64,000 nt of DNA. It comes from Symsagittifera roscoffensis. Lineage: Eukaryota > Xenacoelomorpha > Acoela > Convolutidae. The position numbers and the translations under genes were made by a program. A model generated the notes under the pieces. That model ran no database searches and had not been told where the DNA came from. It saw only the letters and a list, made by a program, of their open reading frames with translations. The DNA lies in the NCBI RefSeq assembly GCF_963678635.1, contig NC_087066.1:56686312-56750311 (forward strand). Reading direction: 5' to 3'. Shown piece after piece: positions 45,201 to 55,992 of the stretch; within the stretch, counting starts at the first letter, position 1, and each line of letters starts with the position of its first letter.

Positions 45201-46518
45201 TGTGCAAGAGTTGAAGCGCGTTCTATTTTAACAGTAAGAATAAGCATAAGATCGTGCAAGCTTACAATAATCGATTTGTACCAATTGTACCCGAAACGCT
45301 ATTTGTCTTATTTTGGTGTTGATAGTTTTTCTTTGTTTTCAAGCTGTTATTATTCTCGTCGCCCTGTCCTTGGACCGCGTGCTTGCTGTATACAACCCCA
45401 CGACCTACTTCAAGACTTCGAAACCCAAACATGCTAAGTTAGCATGCATGATCATCACAGTTTTTGAACTCTTCGCTCATACTCCAATTTTGTTTCTTCT
45501 CGAACCAAATCATGTCGGCCACTGTGTTTTGTTTGATGCTGTCACCAACCTCCGAAAACTGAACGAAAGTTACATAGGAACAGCAGTAGGCGTCCAATAC
45601 GCGGCTCTGTCTACTTTTTTTGTTATTCTGGCCAATGCTCTCATAGCGTATAAAACATGTACTCGACAAAGTTTGGCGCGAAGACCGTCGGACCAAAGAC
45701 GAGAAACGGAGATGACAAGGGCACTGGTTCTGCTGTCGGGTGTGTTTCTCACAAACAACATTATCATCGCGGCTATCCTCGTGGTGATGCTGCAACCGCA
45801 AGAGGGCGATGGAGCTGTGCATGAGCATGTCGGCTCAATTTTGGAATCATTAATAGTAATTAAGCACTTACATTTGCAAATTAATGATTAAGTTAAATAT
45901 AGGTTTTTTTTCTTACAGGTTTCGGTAATTTTTTGGTTAGTCGGATTGTAGATTTTTCTATTAACAATGCTGGGCGGGAAGTTCAACTAAGGTTTTACTT
46001 ATGATAAAAATTTATGCGAGTAATCGCTGGACAATTATAACTTAGAGATGTATTTAATGATTGGCGCGCGTCCGATGAATAGAATAGTCTAATAAAGGAA
46101 GAAAAATAATATCATTCTTCCTCGACACAGGGAAAATAGTTTAAAAAATTATTCGCGTTAAATGATTTAGTACGATATATTATCAGACCGTTCTGATGTT
46201 TTTGTGCTATTTGGATACTTGGAAAAAATGATTTAAAATTGAACAAACTTTAAACTCCTCAAAATTTAAACCTTTTTTATTTGGTAGCCAGAAATTTTTT
46301 GATACATGTGGTTTTAATTGTAGGAAGTTTTTGGAATCACTAACAGTTCTATCAACTTCGCCATCTACTACAAGGCCAGTGAGACATTCCGAATTAAATT
46401 CTGGCAGATGTTCGGGGTGCCCGTGGTGCGAAAGCATGTCCACAGGGCACAACTGCAGACGGCAACATCCGGAAGAGTCGGAAATCCAGCATCATCGCAT
46501 CAGACCGCAGCAATGTAG
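38873..46518 (+). CDS. Class A peptide-type GPCR (three exons, 5' end missing)
   Basis: Exons 38873-39218, 45344-45855 and 46324-46518 join in phase (0, 1, 0) with GT-AG borders and give 350 residues to a TAG stop. Visible hallmarks are G-N at residues 45-46 (TM1), L-A-A-A-D at 68-72 (TM2), and C102 then D-R-V at 126-128, 24 residues apart as in TM3 of class A receptors. There is also an ECL2 Cys in GHCVLF for the conserved disulfide, a basic ICL3, FLTNN in TM6 and NSSINFAIYY in TM7 followed by a helix-8 FRIKF. The TM6 and TM7 forms recall FMRFamide-receptor-like invertebrate peptide receptors. An extracellular N-glycosylation site (NSS) precedes TM1. The start codon must lie in an upstream exon that I could not find. 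Intron 1 (6.1 kb) contains a fossil LINE on the other strand. It probably couples a neuropeptide to G proteins at the plasma membrane; the ligand is unknown. Confidence 0.85.
39219..45343 (+). other. GPCR intron 1
   Basis: 6125 bp, GTAATT...TTTTCAAG. AT-rich; the only content I can identify is the LINE fossil at 41420-43117 on the opposite strand. Confidence 0.8.
41420..43117 (-). pseudogene. Fossil LINE (APE endonuclease and RT remnants)
   Basis: On the minus strand the 43117-42860 segment reads VFAFTET-stop-LIDD then RPRRGGGMVIHV, matching the TETW and RRGGGV-Y motifs of LINE APE-type endonucleases with the Trp codon changed to TGA. 42858-42634 continues with LATLYRASQMKAGKFLDLL. Farther on, about 41765-41690 gives FGFSSERGTVDAMTEL (RT motif F-G-F-R...S-T-x-D-A) and about 41530-41430 gives AYGVSQGSVLMPFIFLIS (RT motif G-x-P-Q-G-S-V-L-x-P). 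Order and spacing fit one ~1.7-kb decayed element; frameshifts and stops are frequent. It differs from the 52-kb LINE. Confidence 0.75.
45344..45855 (+). CDS. GPCR exon B: TM3 to TM6
   Basis: The acceptor TTTTCAAG ends at 45343 and the donor ATA/GTAATT is at 45855/45856. It encodes the rest of TM3 with D-R-V, TM4, ECL2, TM5, ICL3 and TM6. The frame remains open to 45891 past the donor, but joining to exon C restores a continuous TM7. Confidence 0.85.
46324..46518 (+). CDS. GPCR exon C: TM7 and C-tail
   Basis: The acceptor TTTTAATTGTAG ends at 46323. It begins EVFGITNSSINFAIYY, then helix 8 and a 40-residue tail ending in a TAG at 46516-46518. A longer open frame in another register over the same bases is a shadow. 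Confidence 0.85.
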   Translation, partial: EVFGITNSSINFAIYYKASETFRIKFWQMFGVPVVRKHVHRAQLQTATSGRVGNPASSHQTAAM

Positions 46519-47350
46519 CTCATATCTGGGATCTGTTGTAAGCCCCCCCCCTCCCCCCCGCATGCTGCGATAGTAATAGGGACTAATTCAATGCTTAAGC
46601 AAATATAATTTTTGCGGGGGTTAGCCCAAATTTTGTTGTAAGACGGTTTAAATTGGGGATATTGCATCCAAACTTATGAGAAAGTTGAAAAATTGGCCGT
46701 TTCTGATTGAAATTTTGAAAAGTTTGAACGAAAATATATATCATGCCAAACTGTTGGCAACAACTATTCGTTCAACGAATCTGGAAATGGCGCAATATTG
46801 TTTATTTTGTATACTGAATGTCTAAAACATTTTAACCAAAAAGCATGCCAGTTTGATTAGTAGAAAGGATAGCTTGAATATCTCGAGGTCACCAATATTA
46901 TCAACAGCTTGGCCTCAACCATATAAACGAAAAAAAATCATATTAGATTTTTATTGGTGCAGTATGAAATTGAACTAATTGTATTTTTTTAAATTGAATG
47001 CTTTGAAAAATTTATATAACTCTACTATCTTCATTCGCACTTGGCAAACTTCGAAAGTAAAAGTCAAAAACGGGCACCGTTTGACCGTTTTAGTCAAACC
47101 ACAATTCGAGCACATCGTCCTAAATAACAGAGAAATCAATGCATTTGAAATGCACGGGTTTTCCATTTACCTGAACCTGTTACAAGGTGCTTGATTTGGT
47201 AATTGAACAAAGAGGTCAAACATCATCTTCATCTTTTTCAATCTAAAGATTACCTTTTTTAAACTTTTTTGCCAAATACTGTCCATTCTCGGCCTTGGTT
47301 TGATTTATATGAAAAACTCTCTCGGAATCTGCTCGACTTTGTTTTATTTT
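46519..47350. other. Intergenic after the GPCR
   Basis: A C-rich run (about 46541-46559) follows the stop by 25 bp. A 60-70-codon plus frame at about 46990-47190 (contains KVKVKNGHRLTVLVKPQFEH) looks protein-like but has no ATG at its start and no family I recognise; it could be an isolated exon. Confidence 0.35.
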
Positions 47351-47651
47351 GCTCGTATATGAGGGCGAAGCCCTGAATGTTCCGACTGCGTTTTAAGGTC
47401 TATAGAGCAGTAATAACATCCCCCACACGCCATATAAAGTACAAAGTGATAGATTTCGCTCCTAGTAACAAATCATTTATGGCAACTAAGCTTTTTTCAA
47501 CTAATTTGGAACTATTTCTAATATGGACTAAATCTTCGCTTACGAACTAAAATCCGTTTAAAATGGCTTGTTGAAAAGTCGATATTTGTCTGAAGAAGAA
47601 AAAACACCCCGAGCTCAAACATTCCGTTATTTTCGTTACGAAAGTCGCAAC
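47351..47651 (-). repeat. Family A element, internally deleted, inverted
   Basis: Starts GCTCGTATATGAGGGCGAAGCCCTG, keeps CGCCATATAAAGTACAAA and ends with CGTTACGAAAGTCGCAAC. About 230 bp of the middle is missing. Confidence 0.75.
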
Positions 47652-48205
47652 AAAAAGTGTTTGCTAATGTGAACTTGAAAGGGATGTGTTTAGCGTCTGT
47701 CCAACACCAATTAACTTGCCTCAATTCGATTTACGCGTGGTATAAGTACGCAGTTTCTAAGCTCGCATACTTTAACGAAAAAAGATCACAGATAAAAAAA
47801 CTTACAATTGAGCTCTGAAAACAAAATGATTCAGATTGTACAAAATAGTTTAGTTAAAACGTCGAAAATTGACTGCATAAAAAAACCGCCTGAGCATAAA
47901 TATTCGTTTTCCTTCGAATGTTGTAACAATGAATTTCAACTACCGATTTTGCATGCCTTAAAAAAACTACGCTCCTTTTTTGCAACAGATAGGACATAAA
48001 CATATGGCCCTGCAAGTCAGCTAAAAAAAAGTTTGATGCAGTAGCACTTTCAATTTTTTTTTCAATTCAGCTTACGGCCTGACCATGGCTTATTAAATGT
48101 AAAAAACATAAACGTAAGGAACAATTTAAGCAAAAAACTGATCACATTCGATTTAATTAGTACCCAGAAGTTCTGCAGGCTTGAACTTTTCCTTTAACAA
48201 AATAA

Positions 48206-48612
48206 GAGTGCTCGTTTCAGGGCAAAACCAAGAATGTTCCAACTGCCTATTCATTGGTTTCGAATAGTTTTTGGTACATGAAATATTGAGAAACTACAAA
48301 TTTTAGGCTGATCAAAGTTGTAAAACTTGAGTCGTTTATGGCTTTAATAAGACCAATCAGTTAGCTTGCCTCAATTCAATTTGGAACGATTATGAGGGCG
48401 GATCATTTGCCACGCATAAATAATTCGCTTATTGAAACCATTTTAGAATATTATTCCAGCATCAGGGCCGCGTTTTAGTCAATTGCAGGCATACTTGCTT
48501 GGTAATCACAAGAATTCCGGGGCGACGCCCACACGCAGACAAGTTTTCTAAAATGGGTCTTTATAAAACATACCCCGGGCATATTTTCCTCTCTTTCTTG
48601 GAAAGTCGGAAC
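48206..48612 (-). repeat. Family A relative, highly diverged, inverted
   Basis: Ends are recognisable (GAGTGCTCGTTTCAGGGC; CTTGGAAAGTCGGAAC), as are the ATGTTCCAACTGCC and CCAATC-GTTAGC middle phrases, but most of the interior is changed. It is an older insertion or a sub-family. Confidence 0.6.
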
Positions 48613-51600
48613 AAAAAAATGCTGTAAATGATACTGAGAAGCACTACAACAATTTTACGCGCGGCCCTATTAGTCTTTCCTGAAAGAAGCCGGAGAACGC
48701 GTGAAACAATAGGCAGTAATTTTGTACCACCCATTAATGGGCTGTCAGACGCAGTTGCTCAAGAGCAGTTCTGAAAACTTTCTTGATGGAATGTTTTTAA
48801 AGATTGCGCGATTCGCTCATTTCGTGAACCTTTGCTCGAGAATAGTTCAACTGATGCTTTTCCGATTAGCTCAGTTCGTAAATCTTTGCTCGAGAATAGT
48901 TCAACAGTATATAAAAATACAAAAAGGGCTTACAAAGCGTTTTTTGCAGAAAACAAAAAAAAAGATATATAGAACACATTTAATAGGATCATTTTAAAAT
49001 GATCTTTTAGAAAAAAAAGTTGATTTAGAAATTTTATTGACCGTTCCATTTTCAAGAAGAGAGATTTTTGAAGTAGCAGTTGCGGTTTATGAAAGTCGAT
49101 TCCGCCAACCACTCAAAGCCGTCAAGCATAAGTTGAGAGTTGGTCTTCTCACTATGTATGAGTATGCTTGGCGCATAGTATAGTCATGTTAATTAATAAT
49201 TCTTGGATTTTTTTTACACCACGCTGAGTAACTGGCAACTTTGAATCATTCAGAGGCGTATAACTAGTGTATTAATGTCGACGCTAACGTACAACGAAAA
49301 ACTTCAGAGCCGGGTTGAAAAACTTTTGAAAGCATTCAATATTTGGTAAAATTTAAATTTCGGCCTTTGAGCCTAATAAAAGAGAAGTCACTCTTATGTC
49401 TAAATGACAGAACTTTTGAAATTAAAGCAGTCAAGTAGGTTCCTCCAACAAAATACGATGAAGAGAATGGAAAATTTCGAATGTTCCACTAGACGCAAAA
49501 AAAGTACAAGAAACTTGTCAGTTAGATGAGACCCCCCATAAAATTAACTGTTTCGATAGAAGTAAGATGAGAGCCAAACACGCACGTTGATTGATTATAT
49601 TAGCAATGCCTGTTCATCTTAATAATTAAGCGAGCATCCACGGGGCCATTTTGAATTATAAAGCAAATTTGACATGCAAAAAACTAAAAATTTGCTCTTG
49701 AGACAGCTCTTTGCTCGACATCTTTTTATGTTTTAAAAACGGACAACGATCTTATTTTCTCCTTTTGCATCAAAATTAAGTTGCGGAACAACATTATTTA
49801 CGGGAAAAAAGTCTACTTCCCGATAACAAGACACTTGCTCTCGCAAGTCTAATAAGAAGATTTTGCGAGTGAACCAGTATTGTGCGCATGAATTATTGTT
49901 CTGCGCGTGGATTATTGTGTGCAGCTGAACCATCCACTCTGATCCTAGTTTCATAGGTAAACACTGTTCAATTTTTTTTTACATATTTCAAAAATTAATC
50001 TAAACTCGAACTTATCGGTGCGATTAACATGTTCAGGTTTATGGGGCGTTATTTTAGCCGGCTAGCTTTTCGTGTCAAAAAAAAGAAAAGGGTTTATAGC
50101 TGGCCAATATAAAACATCAAAGCAATTCGATGAATAGCAGAAAACAAAGCAACGCTGAGTCTGAAGACAATTACCTCAAAGTTAACAAGAAAAAAATTGG
50201 TTCCTAACAAATACACATTCATACATAGCTGCAAATACTGATACACAAACTCAATTCCATTCGTGGCGAAAACGATCATTTGGCAGTATCAAAAGCCGAA
50301 AAAGTGCTTAAGTCTCCCATAAGCATGAAAATACACTTTACTTTACCCCTTCAATGACAAGCCGATGTAACAAAAGCCAAACAAATCTTCAAGCCGAGCA
50401 AATCTTTCAAGAAGTGAATAAATTAAAAACGAACACATTTAAGTTAAAAAATCAGCGTTAGTAAATCTACAGCCACAAAGAATGGGTATACAAAATATTT
50501 AAAATCTCACAACCTTTCTGTAGGTGTACGCAGATCTGTTAAGTGTCCGTATGTCATAGAAGATGAGCGCGAACAACGTTTTTTACACGAAACAGTCTAT
50601 GGCCCGGTTTAAAAAAATCCAGGACTAGCAACGACACCGAATTTCTATTTTGAACCGGTAAAACGCGTGTGTGCAGTATGATTGTGCTATATTTGAGCCA
50701 ATTATACATTAATAAACACTAAAGCAATAATTTAAACGCTCGTGCAATGTTTGAAAGCAGAGGCTAAGCAGAGCTTCGCACCACTTGTGATACAGCCCAA
50801 ATATGTGCAACTGAAGAAATATCGAGTAAATTTTTGAGCAAATTTGCCTTTGTTCTAGCAGAGTTATCTTTATACGAAGGAAGTTACCTTTGTTCGAGCT
50901 AAGTTAAAAAATATACTTTAACACACGCAAAGCTGATCATCGCACCACTTGATATACAAATAAAAATGCCTAAACCAAAAGAGAAAACCTCAAACAAAAA
51001 CCTTGAACGAATTATGTTGAAAGAACTTTGAGCAAAAAAAAATCAAGAAAAAATGTTACAGAAAACAATTACCTGAAACATGAGAAAGATTCAACAGATT
51101 CAGACTACATGAAAAAAAAACTTTGGAAAAAATCGAGATCCAAAAATTCCTAAATTTAGTCAAAAAATTTCGCTTAAAATCTTGCAACCAGACAACATGA
51201 ATATCTTATTGGAACATTTGGAGATAAGAAAAAGCCCTATCCGTTATTTGCTATAAGGTAAAAATGAATTTTAAGAAATGAACAACAACGCATAAAAAAA
51301 TGCTAAGTTTCAATTCATTGCCGAAAAAAACTCTTTAACAAAGAAACTCCTGAATCTTTTGCGACACTTGACAAATTCTTTTTTAGAGCTATAAGTCAAA
51401 TCGAAATTGCAAAAACAAAGCAATCTTTCTGATAAATTATGAACATTTTTGAAAAAAATTTTGACATATGAAAACAATACTCTATGTCATCAAATTGAAT
51501 CGATTTCAAGTGAAACTACCGCAACCTAAAACACACTACACCAATAAAACCTATAACTAATTCCACGCACTTGTAGAACAATAAATTAAACAGAGAGGCG

Positions 51601-51837
51601 AAGTTGTTCACATACACAAGCAAAAATATGACCGATAACGCTACTGGCAAAAACTGAATGAGCAAAAGTTTGAGAGTACAAAATTTTTTATGTGAATCTA
51701 CACAATTGCTAAGTGACGCAAGCCAATTATGACGCATTAGCAGTAAATTTGAAAAAATAATTATCAATTAAATGCCTCAATTTATAGAGCGGACGCATTT
51801 CAACAAGTATACGAATTGAAAACATTTGGCCCTGCCC
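48613..51837. other. AT-rich intergenic with unassigned short frames
   Basis: Three minus-strand frames at 49733-49954, 50094-50279 and 51516-51767 have reasonable codon use; the latter two are hydrophobic. They might be exons of a membrane protein, but splice sites and motifs do not confirm this. About 48800-48910 has a 60-bp tandem duplication (CGTGAACCTTTGCTCGAGAAT / CGTAAATCTTTGCTCGAGAAT). Confidence 0.3.
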
Positions 51838-51886
51838 AGATTCGAACCCTCCTATTTTGTTGCGGGTCTCCTTCCCTACCTCTACA
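51838..51886 (-). promoter_or_regulatory. tRNA-like pol III A and B boxes
   Basis: On the minus strand TGTAGAGGTAGGGA (51886-51873) and GGTTCGAATCT (51848-51838) match the A- and B-box patterns with about 24 bases between. The T-arm does not fold into a proper 5-bp stem, so this is probably a tRNA-derived SINE head or a tRNA pseudogene rather than a working tRNA. Confidence 0.45.
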
Positions 51887-52208
51887 CTGCAGATCCCCGT
51901 TAACTTGAAACTAAAGTGCTATTTGTAATATAAGTATGTGCTAATATCCTTAGCATTAGCTGTACTTAATAGCTGGTTATTGATCAAAATGAACACTTTC
52001 AAAATTAACACATTAAGTCGCAACAATATTTGCGACTTAAAAACTAAGTTTCATGAAACAACGTATATCAGAAAACTTCGAAAAAAATGTTTTCAAACAA
52101 AGTTTTGACTAGTATAAAAATCAGGAAAACGTGAATTACATTTTAACTTAACTTTTTTTAAAAGTCTACCGAAAAAGTTACAGGATTAAACAATTGACAA
52201 GTAAGTCG

Positions 52209-52229
52209 ACAAAAATTGGATCAAAATCA
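52209..52229 (+). repeat. Target-site duplication, left copy
   Basis: ACAAAAATTGGATCAAAATC plus A; identical to 55990-56010. The first one or two bases may belong to the element's ACA tail, so the true duplication is 19-21 bp. Confidence 0.9.
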
Positions 52230-52261
52230 GTGGTGGATCCGACATCTTGGGCCCCACCAAG

Positions 52262-54800
52262 ATGCAAATGGCGTCAAGCCCCCCCTCCCATTGGGTCGGG
52301 AGAAGCTCAGAAGTCTCCGGGTTTTCGGTTACGGAGCGTCTGAAGCCGGCCAGGCTGCTCCGTCTGCTCATCCTTATACTACTACTCCGCTCCGGCATTA
52401 ATCCAAACCCTGGTCCAGGGCCTTACTTTTGCTCCCCTTGCTCTTTCCGCATCAAACGCACCCAGCCCAGTGTCTGGTGCCACATCTGTGGTTACATTCA
52501 CCTTAAATGTAGTGGTCTTACCCACCTTAACCAACACCACCCTGACTACTATTGCCCTACCTGTACCTCTACCTACATTTTACCTCCCCCAGGCACCAGG
52601 TCCTCTAACTTGACCACCCCCAACTCCCAAACTTGTTCAACTTCCCTAACCGCCCCCCAACCCCACCTCCCTAACCCCCCTCCCCCTCCCACCCTTCCCA
52701 CCTCCTCGAATAATAATTCCTCCTCCCAAAATCGCGCAAATCGTAATCGTGTAAATAGTGTAAATAACTCAAGTTCAAACAACCATTTTAATCATACTGC
52801 TGTTAATAATGTAAATAGTTCACCACACCCCGCCAAAAGCCTTTTAAAAATCCTTCAATTTAATTGCAACGATATCTCCGGAAAAGCACCCGAAATTGCT
52901 GCTTTCTTATCTCAAAATCAAATTCATATTGCTGTCTTCCAAGAAACTAAATTAAGAAAGAAATCTCGAAAACCCTCACTTGGCTCACACTACACTTTAA
53001 TTAGAAAAGATCGAGAAAAAGAAGGGGTCGGTCTTCTCATAGCCATACATGAGTCGATACAATACGAAGAAATAAATATTAACAACGATGGAACACTAGA
53101 GGCTATGGGCATATCAGTGGTAGCCAGTTCATCCAAGCTTCGTATTTATAATTTGTACATACCCCCTCGCTCGAGCTGTCCCCCTGGTTACTCTGCGTCC
53201 CTTGCCGAATTACTTGAACCTGGGGACGCCTTAGTACTCGGGGATGCCAACGCACATTCACAACTATGGAACTCCAACATCGAGGAAGATCAACGCGGCT
53301 CTGTACTTAGCAATGAAATAACCGAATCCACCTTTGCACCATTAAATGATGACACACAAACCAGAGTCCCTTTTAACTCAGAAAACCAACTCTCGTCACC
53401 AGATATTTCCCTCGCATCCCAATCGCTCTTACTCTCCACATCATGGACCCCAATTAAATCTCTAGGATCAGATCACCTACCCATTCTTCTAGAACTACCC
53501 TTGGATGATTTTATAAATTTTTCACCTAAAAGGACTTTTATAAATTTTTTAAAAGCAGATTGGATCAAATTCACAGAGGAAATTGAGGAGGGTTTCTTTT
53601 CAGCGGTTCCACCTTCCGGAGTTGCCGCCGGAGAGAAATTCTTGAGGGACCTGGTGCTCAGGGCAGCACGCCACCACATCCCCGCTGGCCGTATTCGCCA
53701 CTTCACTCCCTCTCTTTCCCCCGAGTCCACTGCCCTTGCCGCCGAAAGAGATTTAAGCCGACAACAAAATCTCCCCCCAGAAGTCATATCCCAACTGAAC
53801 TGTAGACTCATGAAACAGACAGCAAAGGACAAAGAAAATAAATGGCGAGAATTCCTCCGGACTTGCGACTACCGCACTGGTGCCAGAAAGTTCTGGAAAG
53901 TGGTACGCTCCTTAAATGGATCTAAGCCCGTGGCAGGAAGACACCCCATTACTTTTGGTTCTAAACCCATACACTCACCTCGTGATATTACCAGCTCTTT
54001 TAACAAACAATTCACCAATGCCAGACCCCACGCCTCTGACAAACTCCTTCGTATAACGAGAAGAAAAATTGCCAAACTACCGCTGTCAGACAGCCCAATT
54101 TTTACCCCTGAAAATACTAAACAAGCCATTGCAGACAGCAAACCATCGCGAGCGCTAGGTCCCGACGGCCTTTGTAATATACATCTTAAACATCTCGGCC
54201 CACTTGCTACTCAATACTTAACATACCTTTTTAATATCTCTTTGTCCGAAAACATTATCCCCCAAATTTGGAAAAATTCAAAAATTGCACCACTTCCAAA
54301 GCCCAATAAGGATCTTAAACAATCAACATCTTACAGACCTATATCCTTACTCTGCCCAGCAGTTAAAATTCTGGAGAGGCTCGTTCACCCCATCTTTACC
54401 AAACATCTCCCCAACGCCAAACAACAACACGGCTTCCGCCCTTTTCACTCCACCACCACAGCTCTCTCCACTCTCGAATTTTACATTTCAGACGGTTTTA
54501 ACCAAAACAGCCCCCCTAAACGTACGGTACTGGCCACACTTGACTTATCTAAGGCTTTCGACATGGTGTGTCATCGCTCACTTGTGGAACTCGTTCATGA
54601 CACTCCCCTCCCAAGAAGTCTAGTCCGCTGGCTAAGTAATTACCTTAATGGTCGACAGGCTGCCACCTCATTCCGTAAACACACATCCCCCCATCGAATA
54701 ATCCACTGTGGCGTACCCCAAGGTTCTGTTTTATCACCCACACTCTTCAATTTTTATGTCCATGATGCACCGCCACCTCCCGATAATGTAAATTGTTTCG
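52262..54800 (+). CDS. LINE polyprotein, part 1: 2A-like, PHD, EN, RT
   Basis: Starts at the ATG at 52262. A hydrophobic Leu/Ile stretch (residues 32-42) runs into RSGINPNPGP (43-52), a 2A-like motif lacking the usual D and E. Then a Cys/His finger (FCSPC...WCHIC...HLKCSG...YYCPTC, about 55-100) and a Pro/Asn-rich linker. The APE endonuclease follows with LQFNCNDISGKAPEI, FQETK, GDANAHSQLWNSN and GSDHLPI. Then comes the RT with SYRPISLL, QHGFRPFHSTT, TLDLSKAFD and GVPQGSVLSP. The frame is lost at about 54797, just before YADD, and runs to an unrelated stop at 54844. Such proteins bind their own RNA, nick target DNA and prime reverse transcription there. The N-terminal 2A-like peptide in related LINEs can cause ribosome skipping or act as a signal sequence. 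Confidence 0.92.
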
Positions 54801-55178
54801 TATGCAGACGATTTCCACCCCTTCGCAAGCAGTTCCAATATTGATATCGCCTCAAACTCCATCAATAGCTACCTAAAAATGCTCTGCGATTTTTTCACCT
54901 CACGCAAACTAAGTTTCGCGTCCTCTAAAGGATCAGTTACACTTTTCTCCTCTTATAACAAAGAATTTAATAAAACACCTAGTGTTCTTTTAAATAACGA
55001 GGCGCTACCCCTAAACAAAAATCCAACAATCTTAGGGGTGACATTTGATCCAACACTTTGTTTTGCCACTCACTGCAAACAATCCGCTGAAAAGGCCAGA
55101 CGCAGGATCGGAATCCTGAAGGCATTAGCAGGATCAACCTGGGGTCACCCAAGTGACCCAAAGAAACCCTCCTCCTAA
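54801..55178 (+). CDS. LINE polyprotein, part 2 (shifted frame): YADD onward
   Basis: In the shifted frame the RT continues with YADDF at 54801, the catalytic aspartates, then KLSFASSKGSVTLF, PTILGVTFDPTLCFATHC and a GILKAL helix to about 55155, where the frame changes back. An insertion or deletion of one or two bases near 54797 explains the break. Confidence 0.88.
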   Translation, partial: YADDFHPFASSSNIDIASNSINSYLKMLCDFFTSRKLSFASSKGSVTLFSSYNKEFNKTPSVLLNNEALPLNKNPTILGVTFDPTLCFATHCKQSAEKARRRIGILKALAGSTWGHPSDPKKPSS

Positions 55179-55972
55179 CTTTTAAAGCTTTAATTCGCCC
55201 CATACTTGACTATGCAGCCCCCGCATGGTCCCACGCATCAAGTAACACCTCCATAAATTGCCTGCAGGTTGCCCAAAACCAATCCCTTCGCGTTGTTACT
55301 GGATCAAATCTAATGAGTTCCACTGCCCACCTGCACAGTGAATCTGAAATCCTAACGGTCAAAGACCACCATACCCTTCTGTCATCTCAATTTTTTATCT
55401 CTACCTATCGTTCCCACCATCCCATTAATTTTATACATTCACATCCCCCTCCTCCCCGTCTACTTCACCCCTCAATTATCAGCTGTTTCAAAGAAGACAC
55501 CCAGAAAATTTTAACCGACTTTTCAGTCTACGCAAACCACCCTCTAGTTCTGGACGACCGAGACGAAGTCTCCACTTTTATTTTTAACTACTACAAACCA
55601 ATTTTAAAAGACAACCATACCTCCCTTGTAACCAAGTTCCTAGCCGAAACCCCTCCGTCTAAAGTTATTTGTATCCCTCCCCCAAAGATTGACCCCTCTG
55701 AAAAATCTCTCCCACGTCCCACGCGCTGTAAGCTCTCCCAACTCCGGTCTAGCTACAGCCGGCTCCTTAACACTTACCTATCCCGCCTCGACAGCTCCAT
55801 CTCCCACCTTTGCCCAACCTGTTCCCTTGCCCCCCACACAACATGTCACCTTTTCAACTGCTCCCAAAACCCCTCCCCACTCACCCCAGCAGACCTGTGG
55901 CTTCGGCCGGTAGAGGTTGCTAAGTTCCTTGACCTGGAGACAGAAGAGCCCAACCCGACCCGCGTGGGCTAA
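55160..55972 (+). CDS. LINE polyprotein, part 3: C-terminal domain
   Basis: Back in the first frame from about 55160 with KETLLLTFKALIRPILDYA, the usual post-RT motif of CR1/Jockey-like elements. It ends in a Cys/His motif (CPTC...HTTCHLFNC) and LWLRPVEVAKFLDL before the TAA at 55970-55972. The CCHC-like C terminus is typical of the group. Confidence 0.88.
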   Translation, partial: KETLLLTFKALIRPILDYAAPAWSHASSNTSINCLQVAQNQSLRVVTGSNLMSSTAHLHSESEILTVKDHHTLLSSQFFISTYRSHHPINFIHSHPPPPRLLHPSIISCFKEDTQKILTDFSVYANHPLVLDDRDEVSTFIFNYYKPILKDNHTSLVTKFLAETPPSKVICIPPPKIDPSEKSLPRPTRCKLSQLRSSYSRLLNTYLSRLDSSISHLCPTCSLAPHTTCHLFNCSQNPSPLTPADLWLRPVEVAKFLDLETEEPNPTRVG

Positions 55973-55992
55973 CAACAACAACAACAACAACA
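55971..55992 (+). repeat. LINE 3' CAA/ACA tail
   Basis: Seven CAA units directly after the stop codon, which itself begins the repeat; the right target duplication follows. Microsatellite-like 3' tails rather than poly(A) are usual for CR1-like elements. Confidence 0.85.

Larger units (their letters stand above)
52230..55989 (+). mobile_element. Full-length CR1/Jockey-type LINE with TSD
   Basis: A ~3.76-kb non-LTR retrotransposon bounded by a perfect ~20-bp target-site duplication. It has a leader of only ~32 bp, one large coding region (PHD-like finger, APE endonuclease, RT, C-terminal domain) and a 3' tail of CAA/ACA repeats instead of poly(A). The coding strand is C-rich, unlike its surroundings. 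Two compensating frameshifts make this copy defective. It could be a recent insertion of a master that is active elsewhere in the genome. Confidence 0.93.

Noticed and set aside
45439-45828. 129-codon minus frame
   Set aside because: Antisense shadow of GPCR exon B, whose motifs are clear on the plus strand.
46331-46573. 80-codon plus frame over GPCR exon C
   Set aside because: Wrong register; the TM7 motif NSSINFAIYY lies in the other frame, in phase with exon B.
53473-53832. 119-codon minus frame inside the LINE
   Set aside because: Antisense shadow of the endonuclease/RT coding strand.
52230-55989. LTR retrotransposon
   Set aside because: No LTRs, no protease/integrase; APE endonuclease, target duplication and CAA tail identify a LINE.
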